Part shown: positions 37,090-47,700 of the stretch, in pieces
Position numbering within the stretch: position 1 is the first letter of the stretch
Layout of the letters: each line of letters starts with the position of its first letter
Assembly (NCBI GenBank): GCA_013824755.1
Contig: PNOJ01000007.1
Location: 1-50,506 of the forward strand
Origin: Gemmatimonas sp.
GTDB taxonomy: Bacteria; Krumholzibacteriota; Krumholzibacteriia; LZORAL124-64-63
Direction: 5' to 3'
Length of the DNA stretch: 50,506 nt
Made by a program: the position numbers and the translations under genes
Notes under the pieces: generated by a model
What the model saw: only the letters and a program-made list of their open reading frames with translations
What the model was told of the DNA's origin: nothing
The model's database searches: none

Positions 37090-38634
37090 ATGGCGACGCG
37101 TCAGCAGGTGAACCGGATCTTCAAGGCGCTGGATCTCGGGCGCGAGCTCAAGGGCGCCAACGCCGGCGGCGAGTGGTTCGCCGACAGCGGCGACTTCCTG
37201 GACGTCGTGGACCCGACGACCGGCGCGGTGATCGCGCGCGTGGAACAGGCCTCCGCGAAGGACTACGAGAAGCTGATGCGCAAGGCCGAGGCGGCCTTCG
37301 TCCTCTGGCGCGAGGTGCCCGCGCCGCGGCGCGGCGAGGTCGTGCGGCAGCTGGGCGAGGCGCTGCGCGCCAAGAAGGAGGCGCTCGGGCAGCTGGTCTC
37401 CCTGGAGATGGGCAAGATCCTCACCGAGGGTCTGGGCGAGGTCCAGGAGATGATCGACATCTGCGACTACGCCGTCGGCCAGAGCCGCATGCTCAGCGGC
37501 CCGACCCTGCAGAGCGAGCGCCCCCGGCACCGCATGATGGAGCAGTGGCACCCGCTGGGCGTCGTCGGCGTCGTCACCGCCTTCAACTTCCCGGTCGCGG
37601 TCTGGGCTTGGAACAACGCCCTGGCCTGGGTCTGCGGCGACGTCGCCGTCTGGAAGCCCTCGAGCAAGACGCCGCTGTGCGCCATCGCCTGCCAGAACAT
37701 CGCCAACGAGGTGTTCCGCCGCAACGGCGTGCCCCAGGGCGTGTCCTGCGCGGTGGTCGGGCGCGGCGCGGTCATCGGCGAGCGCCTGGTCGCCGACGCG
37801 CGCGTGCCGCTGATCTCGGCCACCGGCAGCACCCGCATGGGCAAGCGCATCGGCGCCGTGGTCGGCGAGCGTCTCGGCCGCACCATCCTGGAACTGGGCG
37901 GCAACAACGCGCTGGTCATCTCGGAGAAGGCCGACCTGACCTGCGCGCTGGCCAGCGCCTTCTTCGGCGCCGTCGGCACCGCCGGCCAGCGCTGCACCTC
38001 GACCCGCCGCCTGATCATCCACGAGTCGATCTACGACGTGTTCCTGAAGAAGCTGGTCGCCAACTACAAGAAGGTGCGCATCGGCGACCCCCTGGACCCC
38101 GCGACGCTGATGGGGCCGCTGATCGACGAGGGCGCCGTGGCCGACTACGAGGCGGCGGTCAAGGCGGCGAAGGAGCAGGGCGGCCGCGTCGTCTACGGCG
38201 GCAAGGCGCTGGACCCGCCCTTCGGCCACCGGACCTTCGTGCTGCCGACGATCGTCGAGATCGCCAACGACGCGCCGATCGTGCAGGCCGAGACCTTCGC
38301 GCCCATCGTCTACGTCATGAAGTACCGGACCCTGGCGGAGGCGCTGGCCCTGCACAACGGCGTGCCGCAGGGGCTGTCGTCGGGCATCTTCACCGACAGC
38401 GTGGCCGAGGCCGAGACGTTCACCAGCTTCCGCGGCTCGGACTGCGGCATCGCCAACGTGAACATCGGCACCTCGGGCGCGGAGATCGGCGGCGCCTTCG
38501 GCGGCGAGAAGGAGACCGGCGGCGGCCGCGAGTCGGGCTCCGACTGCTGGAAGACCTACATGCGCCGCCAGACCAACACGATCAACTGGGGCGGCGAGGT
38601 GCACCTGGCGCAGGGAGTCGAATTCCATCCCTGA
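37090..38634 (+). CDS. Alpha-aminoadipate semialdehyde dehydrogenase (ALDH7/antiquitin-like)
   Basis: 514 residues from ATG 37090 (GGGAGG upstream), 2 nt after the SDH stop. Oxidises aminoadipate semialdehyde to 2-aminoadipate with NAD(P)+. Catalytic residues: Glu268 in LELGGNNALV and Cys302 in GTAGQRCTSTRR; the QRC-T-(S/T)-x-R form and GGNNA are typical of ALDH7. WHPLGVVGVVTAFNFPVAVW holds the Asn169-type residue, and SAEIGGAFGGEKETGGGRES-like residues near 465-485 form the C-terminal fold. The next gene begins 33 nt downstream on the same strand. Confidence 0.92.
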   Translation: MATRQQVNRIFKALDLGRELKGANAGGEWFADSGDFLDVVDPTTGAVIARVEQASAKDYEKLMRKAEAAFVLWREVPAPRRGEVVRQLGEALRAKKEALGQLVSLEMGKILTEGLGEVQEMIDICDYAVGQSRMLSGPTLQSERPRHRMMEQWHPLGVVGVVTAFNFPVAVWAWNNALAWVCGDVAVWKPSSKTPLCAIACQNIANEVFRRNGVPQGVSCAVVGRGAVIGERLVADARVPLISATGSTRMGKRIGAVVGERLGRTILELGGNNALVISEKADLTCALASAFFGAVGTAGQRCTSTRRLIIHESIYDVFLKKLVANYKKVRIGDPLDPATLMGPLIDEGAVADYEAAVKAAKEQGGRVVYGGKALDPPFGHRTFVLPTIVEIANDAPIVQAETFAPIVYVMKYRTLAEALALHNGVPQGLSSGIFTDSVAEAETFTSFRGSDCGIANVNIGTSGAEIGGAFGGEKETGGGRESGSDCWKTYMRRQTNTINWGGEVHLAQGVEFHP

Positions 38635-38667
38635 CCGGGATGCGGGCGGCGCAACACGGAGGCGACG

Positions 38668-41664
38668 ATGGCGACACGGGCCTCGCGCGACCAGGCCCTC
38701 GAAGAGGCCTGGTCCCGCCTCAAGCACAGCAGCTACGACCGCGAGGCCGGCTTCGAGCAGCTGATCAAGCACCGTGTCCGCAACATCCTGCTCGTGGCCA
38801 GCCTCTACGACGCCTTCACCCTCGAGGAGGGCGGCCGCCTGACCGAGGTCATGCTGGCGGAGTACCGCGAGCTGAACCTCAGCGCGGCGCCCCAGATCCG
38901 GCGCGCGATCGGCGGGGAAGAGGCGCTCGCGCTGCTGGGCGCCAGCGACTACGACCTGCTGCTGACCATGACCCGCCTCGGGGACATGGACGCCTGCGCC
39001 CTGGCCCGCCGGGCCAAGGCGATCAAGCCCGACCTGCCGGTCGTCGTGCTGGGCTACAACGACCGCGAGCTGGAGGCGCTCGCCGACCAGGACGCCGGGG
39101 CCGTCGATCTCGCCTTCATCTGGACCGGCGACGTGCGGCTGCTGCTGGCCATCGTCAAGCAGGTCGAGGACCGCTGGAACGTGGACGACGACACGCGCAC
39201 CAGCGACGTGCGCTGCATCCTGCTGGTCGAGGACTCGGTCCGCTTCTACTCCGCCTACCTGCCCATGCTCTACACCGAGGTCCTGCGGCAGACCCAGGAG
39301 CTGATGGCCGACAGCGTCAACCTGTCGCAGAAGCTGCTGCGCATGCGGGCCCGCCCGAAGATCCTGTTCGCCACCGATTTCGAGCAGGCGCTCGACCTCC
39401 ACGGCCGCTACCGCGAGTACCTGCTCGGCGCCGTCTGCGACGCCCGTTTCCCCCGGGAGGGGGTGCTGCGCGCCGACGCGGGGCTCGAACTGGTGCGGCG
39501 CCTGAAGCTGGACGACCCGCAACTCCCGGTGGTGATCCAGTCGTCGGAGCCAGACGGGCGCGACGCCGCGGCCTCGGTCGGCGCCCTGTTCCTGCACAAG
39601 CAGTCGCCCAGCCTGCTGATGGAGCTGCGCGCCTTCATGCGCGACCAGTTCGGCTTCGGCGACTTCGTGTTCCGCCTGCCCGACGGCACCGAGGTGGGGC
39701 GCGCCCACAACTCGCGCTCGCTGCTGCGCGAGATCGCGCTGGCGCCCGACGAGTCGCTGCTGTTCCACGCGCGGCACGACCACTTCTCCAACTGGTTCCG
39801 CGCGCGCACCAAGTTCGCCCTGGCCAACCTGATCAAGCCGCTGAAGGCGAGCCAGTTCGCCTCGGCGGACGATCTGCGCGTGTTCCTGATCGAGACGGTC
39901 GGCTGGTACCGGGAGCAGTCGCGCCGCGGCGTGATCGCGGACTTCTCGCAGCGCGAGTTCGACGCGGCCGGCGGCTTCACGCGCCTCGGCACCGGCTCGC
40001 TCGGGGGCAAGGCCCGCGGCCTGGCCTTCATGAACCACGTGCTGAGCCGCTACGGCATCGGCGAGCAGTTCCCGGGGCTGCGGCTGCGGGTGCCCCCGAC
40101 CGCGGTCGTCGCCACCGACGTCTTCGACGCCTTCCTGGACCAGGGCCGGCTGCGCGCGCTGGCCCTGCACACCGACGACGACGCGGCCATCGCCGCGGCC
40201 TTCCTGGCCGCGGACCTGCCCGCGCAGATCCGCGACGACCTGCGCATCTTCCTGGACCAGGTGCGCTACCCGCTCGCGGTGCGCTCGTCCAGCCAGCTGG
40301 AGGACGCGCAGCACCAGCCCTTCGCGGGCGTGTACAAGACGTACATGATCCCCAACTCGCACCCCGATCCCGCGGTGCGGCTCGATCAGTTATGTCACGC
40401 CATCAAGCTGGTTTATGCCTCCACCTTCACGCGCGGCGCGAAGACCTACCTGGCCGCCACGAGCAACCGCGTGGAGGAGGAGAAGATGGGGGTGATCATC
40501 CAGCAGGTGGTCGGCCGCCGCCACGAGCACTGGGTGTACCCCGATTTCGCCGGCGTGGCCCACTCGACCAACCACTACCCGACCGACGCGATGCGCCCCG
40601 AGGACGGCGTGGCGCTGGTGGCCCTGGGCCTGGGCCGCACCGTGGTCGAGGGCGGCCAGTGCCTGCGCTTCTCGCCGCGCGCGCCGCGCCGCCTCCACCA
40701 GTTCTCGACCATCGACGACACGCTCGCCAACAGCCAGCGCACGTTCCAGGCCCTGGACGTGGGCGACCCCGACGCCTATCCGACGCTGCGCGAAGACGCC
40801 AACGTGGCGGTGCTCGACCTGGACGTCGCCGAGCGGCACGGCACCCTGCACGCCGTGGGCTCGGTCTACGATCCCGAGAACGACGCGGTCTACGACGGGA
40901 TCGGGCGGGCGGGGCCGCGCCTGGTCACCTTCGCCCACGTGCTGAAGGCGGATCTGTACCCCCTGGCCGACGTGCTCGCGTTCCTGCTGGAGCTGGGGCG
41001 GCGCTGCATGAGCTGCGCCGTGGAGCTGGAGTTCGCGGCGAACCTGCCGACCGGCGGCGAACCGGCGGAGTTCGGCCTGCTGCAGATCCGGCCGCTGGCC
41101 GCCGAGATGGCGTCGCCGCGCATCCCCGATGGGCTGGCGGCGCGCACCGACGTGGTGATCGCGACCGACGTGGCGCTGGGCAACGGGACCTACGACGACA
41201 TCCACGATGTGGTGCTGGTGGACCCCGGCCGCTTCGACCGCGGCTGCACGCCGGCGATCGCGGACGAGGTCGGCGAAATGGACCGGCGCCTGCGCGCCGA
41301 GGGCCGGCCCTACCTGCTGATCGGGCCGGGCCGCTGGGGCTCGAGCGACCGCTGGCTGGGCGTGCCGGTCGTCTGGTCGCAGATCTCCGGCGCGGCGGTG
41401 ATCGTCGAGACCGACCTCGACGACTTCCGCGTGACCCCGAGCCAGGGGACGCACTTCTTCCAGAACCTGACGTCGTTCCGGGTCGGGTACCTGACCGTCA
41501 ACGCCAGCAGCGGCGGCGGCAAGCTCGACTGGGACTGGCTGCTCGCCCAGGCGCCCGTCGGGCGCTCGGCCCACCTCAACCACCTGCACCTCGAGGCCCC
41601 CCTGCAGGTGCTGATCGACGGGCGTTCCCGCCGCGGCGTGGTGCTGCGGCCGCAGACCGCCTGA
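38668..41664 (+). CDS. Two-receiver PPDK_N-type ATP-grasp protein (REC-REC-PEP/pyruvate-binding)
   Basis: 998 residues from ATG 38668 (GGAGGCG upstream). Residues 37-170 look like a receiver domain that has lost its acceptor (LLTMTRLGDMD where a DxxMP would be). Residues 181-328 look like a complete receiver: LVEDS acidic pair, CDARFP acceptor Asp, QSSE and LHKQSP lysine. From about 442 the PEP-synthase/PPDK N-terminal ATP-grasp begins (GTGSLGGKARGLAFM), with AVRSSSQLEDAQHQPFAGVY near 540, then KMGVIIQQVVGRRH. At 886 comes GPGRWGSSDRWLGVPVVWSQ and a C-terminal unit ending THFFQNLTSFRVGYL plus about 50 residues. The phosphohistidine swivelling domain and the PEP/pyruvate TIM barrel of PpsA/PpdK are absent. 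ATP use is likely; the phosphoacceptor is unknown. Confidence 0.85.
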   Translation: MATRASRDQALEEAWSRLKHSSYDREAGFEQLIKHRVRNILLVASLYDAFTLEEGGRLTEVMLAEYRELNLSAAPQIRRAIGGEEALALLGASDYDLLLTMTRLGDMDACALARRAKAIKPDLPVVVLGYNDRELEALADQDAGAVDLAFIWTGDVRLLLAIVKQVEDRWNVDDDTRTSDVRCILLVEDSVRFYSAYLPMLYTEVLRQTQELMADSVNLSQKLLRMRARPKILFATDFEQALDLHGRYREYLLGAVCDARFPREGVLRADAGLELVRRLKLDDPQLPVVIQSSEPDGRDAAASVGALFLHKQSPSLLMELRAFMRDQFGFGDFVFRLPDGTEVGRAHNSRSLLREIALAPDESLLFHARHDHFSNWFRARTKFALANLIKPLKASQFASADDLRVFLIETVGWYREQSRRGVIADFSQREFDAAGGFTRLGTGSLGGKARGLAFMNHVLSRYGIGEQFPGLRLRVPPTAVVATDVFDAFLDQGRLRALALHTDDDAAIAAAFLAADLPAQIRDDLRIFLDQVRYPLAVRSSSQLEDAQHQPFAGVYKTYMIPNSHPDPAVRLDQLCHAIKLVYASTFTRGAKTYLAATSNRVEEEKMGVIIQQVVGRRHEHWVYPDFAGVAHSTNHYPTDAMRPEDGVALVALGLGRTVVEGGQCLRFSPRAPRRLHQFSTIDDTLANSQRTFQALDVGDPDAYPTLREDANVAVLDLDVAERHGTLHAVGSVYDPENDAVYDGIGRAGPRLVTFAHVLKADLYPLADVLAFLLELGRRCMSCAVELEFAANLPTGGEPAEFGLLQIRPLAAEMASPRIPDGLAARTDVVIATDVALGNGTYDDIHDVVLVDPGRFDRGCTPAIADEVGEMDRRLRAEGRPYLLIGPGRWGSSDRWLGVPVVWSQISGAAVIVETDLDDFRVTPSQGTHFFQNLTSFRVGYLTVNASSGGGKLDWDWLLAQAPVGRSAHLNHLHLEAPLQVLIDGRSRRGVVLRPQTA

Positions 41665-41712
41665 CCCGGCGACACGAGCCGGCCGCGCGGCGGACCAACC
41701 ACGAGGTGCACG

Positions 41713-43002
41713 ATGACCGCGAACCGAGCCTTCAACGCCTTCGCCATGGCCCAGTCCCAGTTCGACAAGATCGCCGACCTGATCGGGCTGGACGCCGGCA
41801 CCCGCGCCTACCTGCGCACCCCGGCCCGCGAGCGGCGCTTCACGATCCCGGTGCGCATGGACGACGGCCGGGTCGAGGTCTTCGAGGGGTTCCGCATCGT
41901 CCACAACGACGCCCGCGGCCCGGCCAAGGGCGGCGTGCGCTTCCACCCCCACGAGACCATCGACACGGTGCGGGCCATCGCCATGTGGATGACCTGGAAA
42001 TGCGCCGTGGTCGACATCCCCCTGGGCGGCAGCGAGGGCGGCGTGGTCTGCGACCCCCACCACCTCGGGCCGCGCGAGCAGGAGGCGCTCTGCCGCGGCT
42101 GGGTCCGCCAGCTCGGCCGCGAGCTGTCGCCCGAGACCGACGTGCCGGCCCCGGACGTGATGACCGGCCCGCAGCACATGCTCTGGATGCTCGACGAGTA
42201 CGAGACGATGCGCGGCGGCCGCCACCCGGGCCAGTTCACGGGCAAGCCGGTGGGCATGGGCGGCTCGCGCGGCCGCTTGCAGTCCACGGGCTACGGCCTG
42301 GTCTACGTGCTGCGCGAGGCGCTCAAGGAGCTGGGCCTGCGCCCCGACGCCACCACGGCCAGCGTGCAGGGTTTCGGCAACGTGGCCCAGCACGCCATCG
42401 AGCTGTACGGGCGCATCGGCGGGCGCACCGTGGCGGTGTCCTGCTGGGACGAGGGCCGCGGCGAGGCGGTCACCTACCGCCGCGACGGGGGCGTCGACCT
42501 GGCCGAGCTGCGCGGCATGACCGACCGCTACGGCGGCATCGACCGCGCGCGCGCCGAGGCGGCGGGCTACGCCGCGCTGCCGGGCGAGGCCTGGCTGGAG
42601 CAGGAGGTCGACATCCTGATGCCCTGCGCCCTGGAGAACCAGCTCACCGCGGACAACGCCGGCCGCGTGCACCCGCGCGTCCGCCTCGTGCTGGAGGGCG
42701 CCAACGGTCCCACCGCGCCGGAGGCCGACGAGCTCCTGCGCGGCCGCGGCGTGACCGTCCTGCCGGACTTCCTGGCCAACGCCGGCGGGGTGACCTGCAG
42801 CTATTTCGAGCAGGTCCAGAGCAACATGAACTACTACTGGGAGATGGACGAGGTCCTGGGCAAGCTGGACCAGAAGATGACCGCCGCCTACATCGCGGTC
42901 GCCGACCTCGCGCGGCGCCAGGAGCTGTCCCTGCGCGACGCGGCCTACGTGCTGGCGATCAACCGCGTGGCGTCGGCCTGCCGCGACCGCGGCTGGCTGT
43001 GA
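41713..43002 (+). CDS. Glutamate dehydrogenase paralogue with catalytic Lys replaced by Glu
   Basis: 429 residues from ATG 41713 (ACGAGGTGC upstream). It follows the Glu/Leu/Phe/Val dehydrogenase fold throughout: VHNDARGPAKGGVRFHPHET (substrate-binding Lys kept), MTWKCAVVDIPLGG (second Lys kept), DVPAPDVMTGPQ (Asp kept) and SVQGFGNVAQHAIEL (nucleotide-binding GxGxxA). The third active-site lysine, at the centre of the usual GGGKGG and corresponding to Lys125 of Clostridium symbiosum GDH, is Glu108 here (GGSEGG; codon GAG 42034-42036). Oxidative deamination is therefore doubtful. The window holds a normal GDH at 49045. The gene lies between ATP-grasp genes with 48- and 25-nt gaps, probably in the same operon; a regulatory or altered catalytic role is inferred. 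Confidence 0.88.
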   Translation: MTANRAFNAFAMAQSQFDKIADLIGLDAGTRAYLRTPARERRFTIPVRMDDGRVEVFEGFRIVHNDARGPAKGGVRFHPHETIDTVRAIAMWMTWKCAVVDIPLGGSEGGVVCDPHHLGPREQEALCRGWVRQLGRELSPETDVPAPDVMTGPQHMLWMLDEYETMRGGRHPGQFTGKPVGMGGSRGRLQSTGYGLVYVLREALKELGLRPDATTASVQGFGNVAQHAIELYGRIGGRTVAVSCWDEGRGEAVTYRRDGGVDLAELRGMTDRYGGIDRARAEAAGYAALPGEAWLEQEVDILMPCALENQLTADNAGRVHPRVRLVLEGANGPTAPEADELLRGRGVTVLPDFLANAGGVTCSYFEQVQSNMNYYWEMDEVLGKLDQKMTAAYIAVADLARRQELSLRDAAYVLAINRVASACRDRGWL

Positions 43003-43027
43003 CCCGCCGCACGGGGAGGAGCGCGAC

Positions 43028-44770
43028 ATGACGATGGTCCCCCGCGACGCCGTGCCCGCCTTCGACCGCCGCTTCTTCGACGGCGTCGACGCCGTGTCGC
43101 GCATCGGGGAGGGCGAGCTCGGCGGCAAGGCGGCCAGCCTGGTGCTCATGGCCCGGGACATCCTCGGCCGCTTCGACGGCGCGGCGTGCCCCGGCATCCG
43201 GGTCGACGTGCCGCGCCTGGTGGTGCTGACCACCGACGTCTTCCGCGCCTTCGTGGACCAGAACGGCTTGGCGGACGCGGTCTACGGCGGCGCCCCCGAC
43301 GACCGCATCGCCCACGCCTGCCAGCGCGCGGAGCTGCCGGCCCAGTTCGTGGGCGACCTGCGCGCCCTGATCGCCGGCGTGCACTCGCCGCTGGCCGTGC
43401 GCTCGTCGAGCCTGCTGGAGGACGCGCTGGCGCACCCCTTCGCCGGCGTCTACGCCACCAAGATGATCCCCAACAACCAGCACGACCCGGATACCCGCTT
43501 CCGCAAGCTGGTCGAGGCGGTCAAGTTCGTCATCGCCTCGACCTTCTTCCGCCAGCCGCGCGACTACATGCGCTCGATCGAGCGCGACCCGCGCGAGGAG
43601 GCGATGGCGGTCGTGGTGCAGGAGGTCGTCGGACTGCGCTGCGGCGACCTCTTCTACCCGTCCCTGTCGGGCGTCGGCCGCTCCTACAGCTACTATCCCA
43701 TCGGCCGCGCGCGCCCCGAGGACGGCGTCGTCAACCTGGCGCTGGGCCTGGGCAAGGCGATCGTCGACGGCGGCCTGACCTGGTCCTACTCGCCGGCCAG
43801 GCCGCGCGTCGGCCCGCCCTTCAACGGCCTGGGCGACATGGTCAAGAACACCCAGACCTCGTTCTGGGGCGTGAACATGGGGACGCCCCCGCCGCCCGAC
43901 CCGGTGCGCGAGACCGAGTTCCTGGTGCAGGCGGACCTGGCCCGCGCGGAAGCCGACGGCGCCCTGGACCACGTGGTGTCCACCTTCGACCCGGCCAGCA
44001 ACCGCCTGCGCTGCGGCCTGCTGCCCGGCGGCGCGCGCGTGCTGGACTTCTCGCCCATCCTGGACGCCGGCGTCCTGCCGCTGAACGCGGCGGTGAAGCA
44101 ACTGCTGGGTCTGGCCAAGGCGGCCCTCGGCGCCGACGTGGAGATCGAGTTCGCGCTGACCTTCGGCCAGGGCGGCGAGCCCGCGCGGCTGGGCCTGCTG
44201 CAGGCGCGTCCGATGCAGGTGGCCGTCGGCGAGGTGGCCGTCGGCGAAGACGAGCTGGACGCCCCCGGGGTCCTGCTGGCCTCCGAGATCGTGCTGGGAC
44301 ACGGCGCCCGCGCCGACCTGCAGGACGTGGTCTACGTGAAGCCCGGCGCGTTCGAGGCCCGCCACACGCCGCGCATCGCCGCGGAGCTGGAGCGCATCAA
44401 CGTCGACCTGCAGGCGCGGCGGCGCCCGTACCTGCTGATCGGCTTCGGGCGCTGGGGCAGCTCCGACCCCTGGCTGGGCGTGCCGGTCGACTGGAGCCAG
44501 ATCTCGCAGGCCCGCTGCCTGGTGGAGGCCACCCTGCCGGACATGAGCCCCGACCTGAGCCAGGGCTCCCACTTCTTCCACAACCTGATCAGCTTCGGCG
44601 TGCAGTACCTGTCGGTGCCGCACACCGGCGGCCGGGCCGTCGACTGGGCCTGGCTGGACGCGCTGCCGGCCGAGCACGAGGGCGACCTCGTGCGCCACGT
44701 CCGCACCCCGCGCCCGCTGGACGTCCGCGTCGACGGGCACGCCCGCAGGGGAGTGATCCGCCATGACTGA
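43028..44770 (+). CDS. Stand-alone PPDK_N-type ATP-grasp protein
   Basis: 580 residues from ATG 43028 (GGGGAGGAGCG upstream). It is the minimal form of the trio: the ATP-grasp starts at GEGELGGKAASLVLMA (residue 28), AVRSSSLLEDALAHPFAGVY follows near 121, then AMAVVVQEVVGLRCGDLFYP, GRARPEDGVVNLALGLGKAI, and the shared C-terminal unit GFGRWGSSDPWLGVPVDWSQ (about 471) and GSHFFHNLISFGVQYL. There is no His domain and no PEP-binding domain. It overlaps the next gene by 8 nt, so the two are translationally coupled. Its position next to the GDH paralogue suggests a shared process; reaction unknown. Confidence 0.85.
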   Translation: MTMVPRDAVPAFDRRFFDGVDAVSRIGEGELGGKAASLVLMARDILGRFDGAACPGIRVDVPRLVVLTTDVFRAFVDQNGLADAVYGGAPDDRIAHACQRAELPAQFVGDLRALIAGVHSPLAVRSSSLLEDALAHPFAGVYATKMIPNNQHDPDTRFRKLVEAVKFVIASTFFRQPRDYMRSIERDPREEAMAVVVQEVVGLRCGDLFYPSLSGVGRSYSYYPIGRARPEDGVVNLALGLGKAIVDGGLTWSYSPARPRVGPPFNGLGDMVKNTQTSFWGVNMGTPPPPDPVRETEFLVQADLARAEADGALDHVVSTFDPASNRLRCGLLPGGARVLDFSPILDAGVLPLNAAVKQLLGLAKAALGADVEIEFALTFGQGGEPARLGLLQARPMQVAVGEVAVGEDELDAPGVLLASEIVLGHGARADLQDVVYVKPGAFEARHTPRIAAELERINVDLQARRRPYLLIGFGRWGSSDPWLGVPVDWSQISQARCLVEATLPDMSPDLSQGSHFFHNLISFGVQYLSVPHTGGRAVDWAWLDALPAEHEGDLVRHVRTPRPLDVRVDGHARRGVIRHD

Positions 44771-47700
44771 AGCCCGCGACCCGACGCTCGCCCGGCTGCT
44801 GGACTCGCTGCAGGAGCGCTCCAAGGAACTGGACTGCCTCTACCGCATCGAGGAGCTGTTCACGGCGCAGGAGCACACCCGGCAGGAGATCTGCCGCGGC
44901 GTGGCGGAGGCCCTGGTCGCCGGCATGCAGCACCCAGCGATCTGCCAGGCGGAGGTGGCCTGCGACGGCTTCGTGCACCGGACCGAGAACGGGCCGCGCA
45001 CGCCGTGCCACCTGCGAGCCGAGATCGTCGTGCAGGAGCAGATGTCGGGGGAGGTCTGCGTCTACTACACGGGCCCGTGCCCCGACGTGGGCGACGGCCC
45101 CTTCCTGAAGGAGGAGCAGCGCCTGTTGAAGTCGGTGGCCGACCGCCTGGCCCACTACGTCCTCTTCGAGCGCCTGCGGGACCTGCGCAAGGGGCGCGCC
45201 CACGTCCGCGAGGACGGGAGCGAAGAGCCGCTGTGGCTGATGCCGATCCAGATGCTGCGCGAGTCCGACCCCCACCTCCACCAGAGCATCGCGCGCAAGC
45301 TGCTGAACCTGTTGTGCTCGATGGGCGTCGACGAGGCCCACGACATGCTCGGCCGCGTGGATTCCGTGGTCTCGGCCGAGACGGTCTCCGGCGAGGTCAA
45401 CGTGCCGGGCGTCGTCCTGAAGCGCGACGAGTCCGTGCTGCTGTCGGACGCGCCGTTCTTCATGGCCGCGCGCCACATGACCGACCACGAGATCCTGCTG
45501 AAGGTCCAGAAGTGGATCCAGGACGACCGGGCCGGCCTCTTCCTGAAGATCCTGGACAACCCGCGCACGACCCTGCCCGAGCTGGCGGACGCGCTGCGCC
45601 GCTACCATCACCTGGTGGGCGAGGGCTCCTCGCTGCAGCCCTCGACGGTCACCAACATGCGCGTCTCGCTGGTCCGGCGCTTCCTGACCGAGCAGCTCGA
45701 CTACATCCGGGTCGCCAAGGAGTTCGTGACGGTCGCCGACCTGCGCGCCCTCATCGACCGCCTGATCATGCCCGTGGACGGGACCGGCAAGCTGGGCGGC
45801 AAGGGTTCGGGCCTGCTCCTCGCGGACCGCATCCTGGCCCGCGCCTCCGGCCCGGACCGCCCCATCGGCGAGGTCCACGTGCCGCGCACCTGGTACCTGG
45901 CGTCCGACGCCACGCTGGAGTTCATCGCCCACAACGACCTCGAGGACGTCATCGAGCAGAAGTACAAGGAGATCGGCCAGGTCCGGCAGGAGTACCCCAA
46001 CATCATCCAGCTCTTCAAGCACTCGCCGCTGCCGCCGCACCTGCGCCAGGGCCTGGCCGCGGCGCTGGACGAGCTGGGCGAGGTGCCGCTGATCGTGCGC
46101 AGCTCGAGCCTGCTGGAGGACCGCTTCGGCACCTCGTTCTCCGGCAAGTACAAGAGCCTGTTCCTGCCCAACCAGGGCGAGCGCGCCGAGCGCCTCGACG
46201 CCCTCTGCGACGCCATCACCGAGATCTACGCCTCGGTCTTCGGCCCCGACCCCGTCGAGTACCGCCGCGACCGCGGCCTGCTGGACTTCAGCGAGGAGAT
46301 GGGGATCCTGATCCAGGAGGTGGTCGGCCGCAAGGTCGGGCGCTACTTCCTGCCGGCCTTCGCCGGCGTGGCCTTCAGCCGCAACGAATTCCGCTGGTCG
46401 CCGCGGATCCGGCGCGACGACGGCCTGATCCGCCTGGTGCCCGGGCTGGGCACCCGCGCCGTCGACCGCGTCGGCGACGACTACCCGGTCCTGGCGGTGC
46501 CCGGTCAGCCCAACCTGCGCGTGAACGTCGAGCTCGAGGAGATCGTGCGCTACGCGCCGAACCAGATCGACGTCATCGACCTCGAGCGCAACGCCTTCGT
46601 CACGCTGGCGATCCCCGACCTGCTGCGCGAGGTGGGCGGACGGTACCCGGGCCTGGAGCTCGTGTTCTCGAAGCTCAGCGAAGGCATGCTGCAGCAACCG
46701 CGGCGCCTGATGTACGACCCCGCGCACGACGAGCTGGTGGCGACGTTCGACGGCCTGATCAACGGCACGCCGTTCGTGCGCCACCTGCGCAACGTGCTGG
46801 TGATCCTCGAGGAGAAGCTGGGCACGCCGGTGGACATCGAGTTCGCCCACGACGGCGAGAAGTTCTACCTGCTGCAGTGCCGGCCCCAGAGCCACACCGA
46901 CGACGCCGCCCCGGCGCCGATCCCCAAGGACGTCGCGGTCAAGGACGTCCTGTTCACGGCCGACCGCCACGTTTCCAACGGCTGGATGCCCGACGTCACC
47001 CACGTGGTCTACGTCGATCCCGACGCCTACGCGGCGCTCGAGGACCGCGCGAGCATGCTGGCGGTGGGGCGCGCGATCGGCGACCTGAACAAGCTGCTGC
47101 CGAAGCGCTGCTTCATCCTGATGGGCCCCGGCCGCTGGGGCAGCCGCGGCGACATCAAGCTGGGCGTGAGCGTGACCTACGCGGACATCAGCAACACCTC
47201 GATGCTGGTGGAGATCGCGCGGCAGAAGGGCGGCTACCTGCCCGACCTCTCCTTCGGGACCCACTTCTTCCAGGACCTGGTGGAGTCGCGCATCCGCTAC
47301 CTGCCGCTGTACCCGGATCGCGACGGGATCGTCTTCAACGAGCAGTTCCTGCTGGGGGCGCGCAACCTGCTGCCCGAGCTGCTGCCGCAGCACGCCGCGA
47401 TCGCGGGCACGCTGCGGGTGATCGACGTGCAGGCCGAGTCCGGGGGGCGCGTGCTGCGCGTGCTGCTGAACGCCGACCTCGACGAGGCGCTGGCCTGCTT
47501 CGTCGCGCCGGGGCAGGAGCGGGGCACGGGCGCCGACGCCGCGGCCGAGCTGATCGGCAGGCCCGGCGAGGTCTGGCGCTGGCGGCTGCAGATGGCCGAG
47601 CGGATCGCGCACGACCTCGACGCGGCGCGCTACGGCGTCAAGGCGATGTACGTCTTCGGCAGCGTGAAGAACGCGACGGCCGGTCCGGCCAGCGACATCG

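Noticed and set aside
36988-40362. A 1124-codon open frame on the minus strand
   Set aside because: Antisense to well-supported genes, low-complexity composition and no recognisable domain.
37173-43031. A 1952-codon open frame on the plus strand
   Set aside because: It is out of frame with the AASA dehydrogenase and the ATP-grasp gene, rich in Arg/Gly/Pro as expected of a shadow frame in high-GC DNA, and matches no family.
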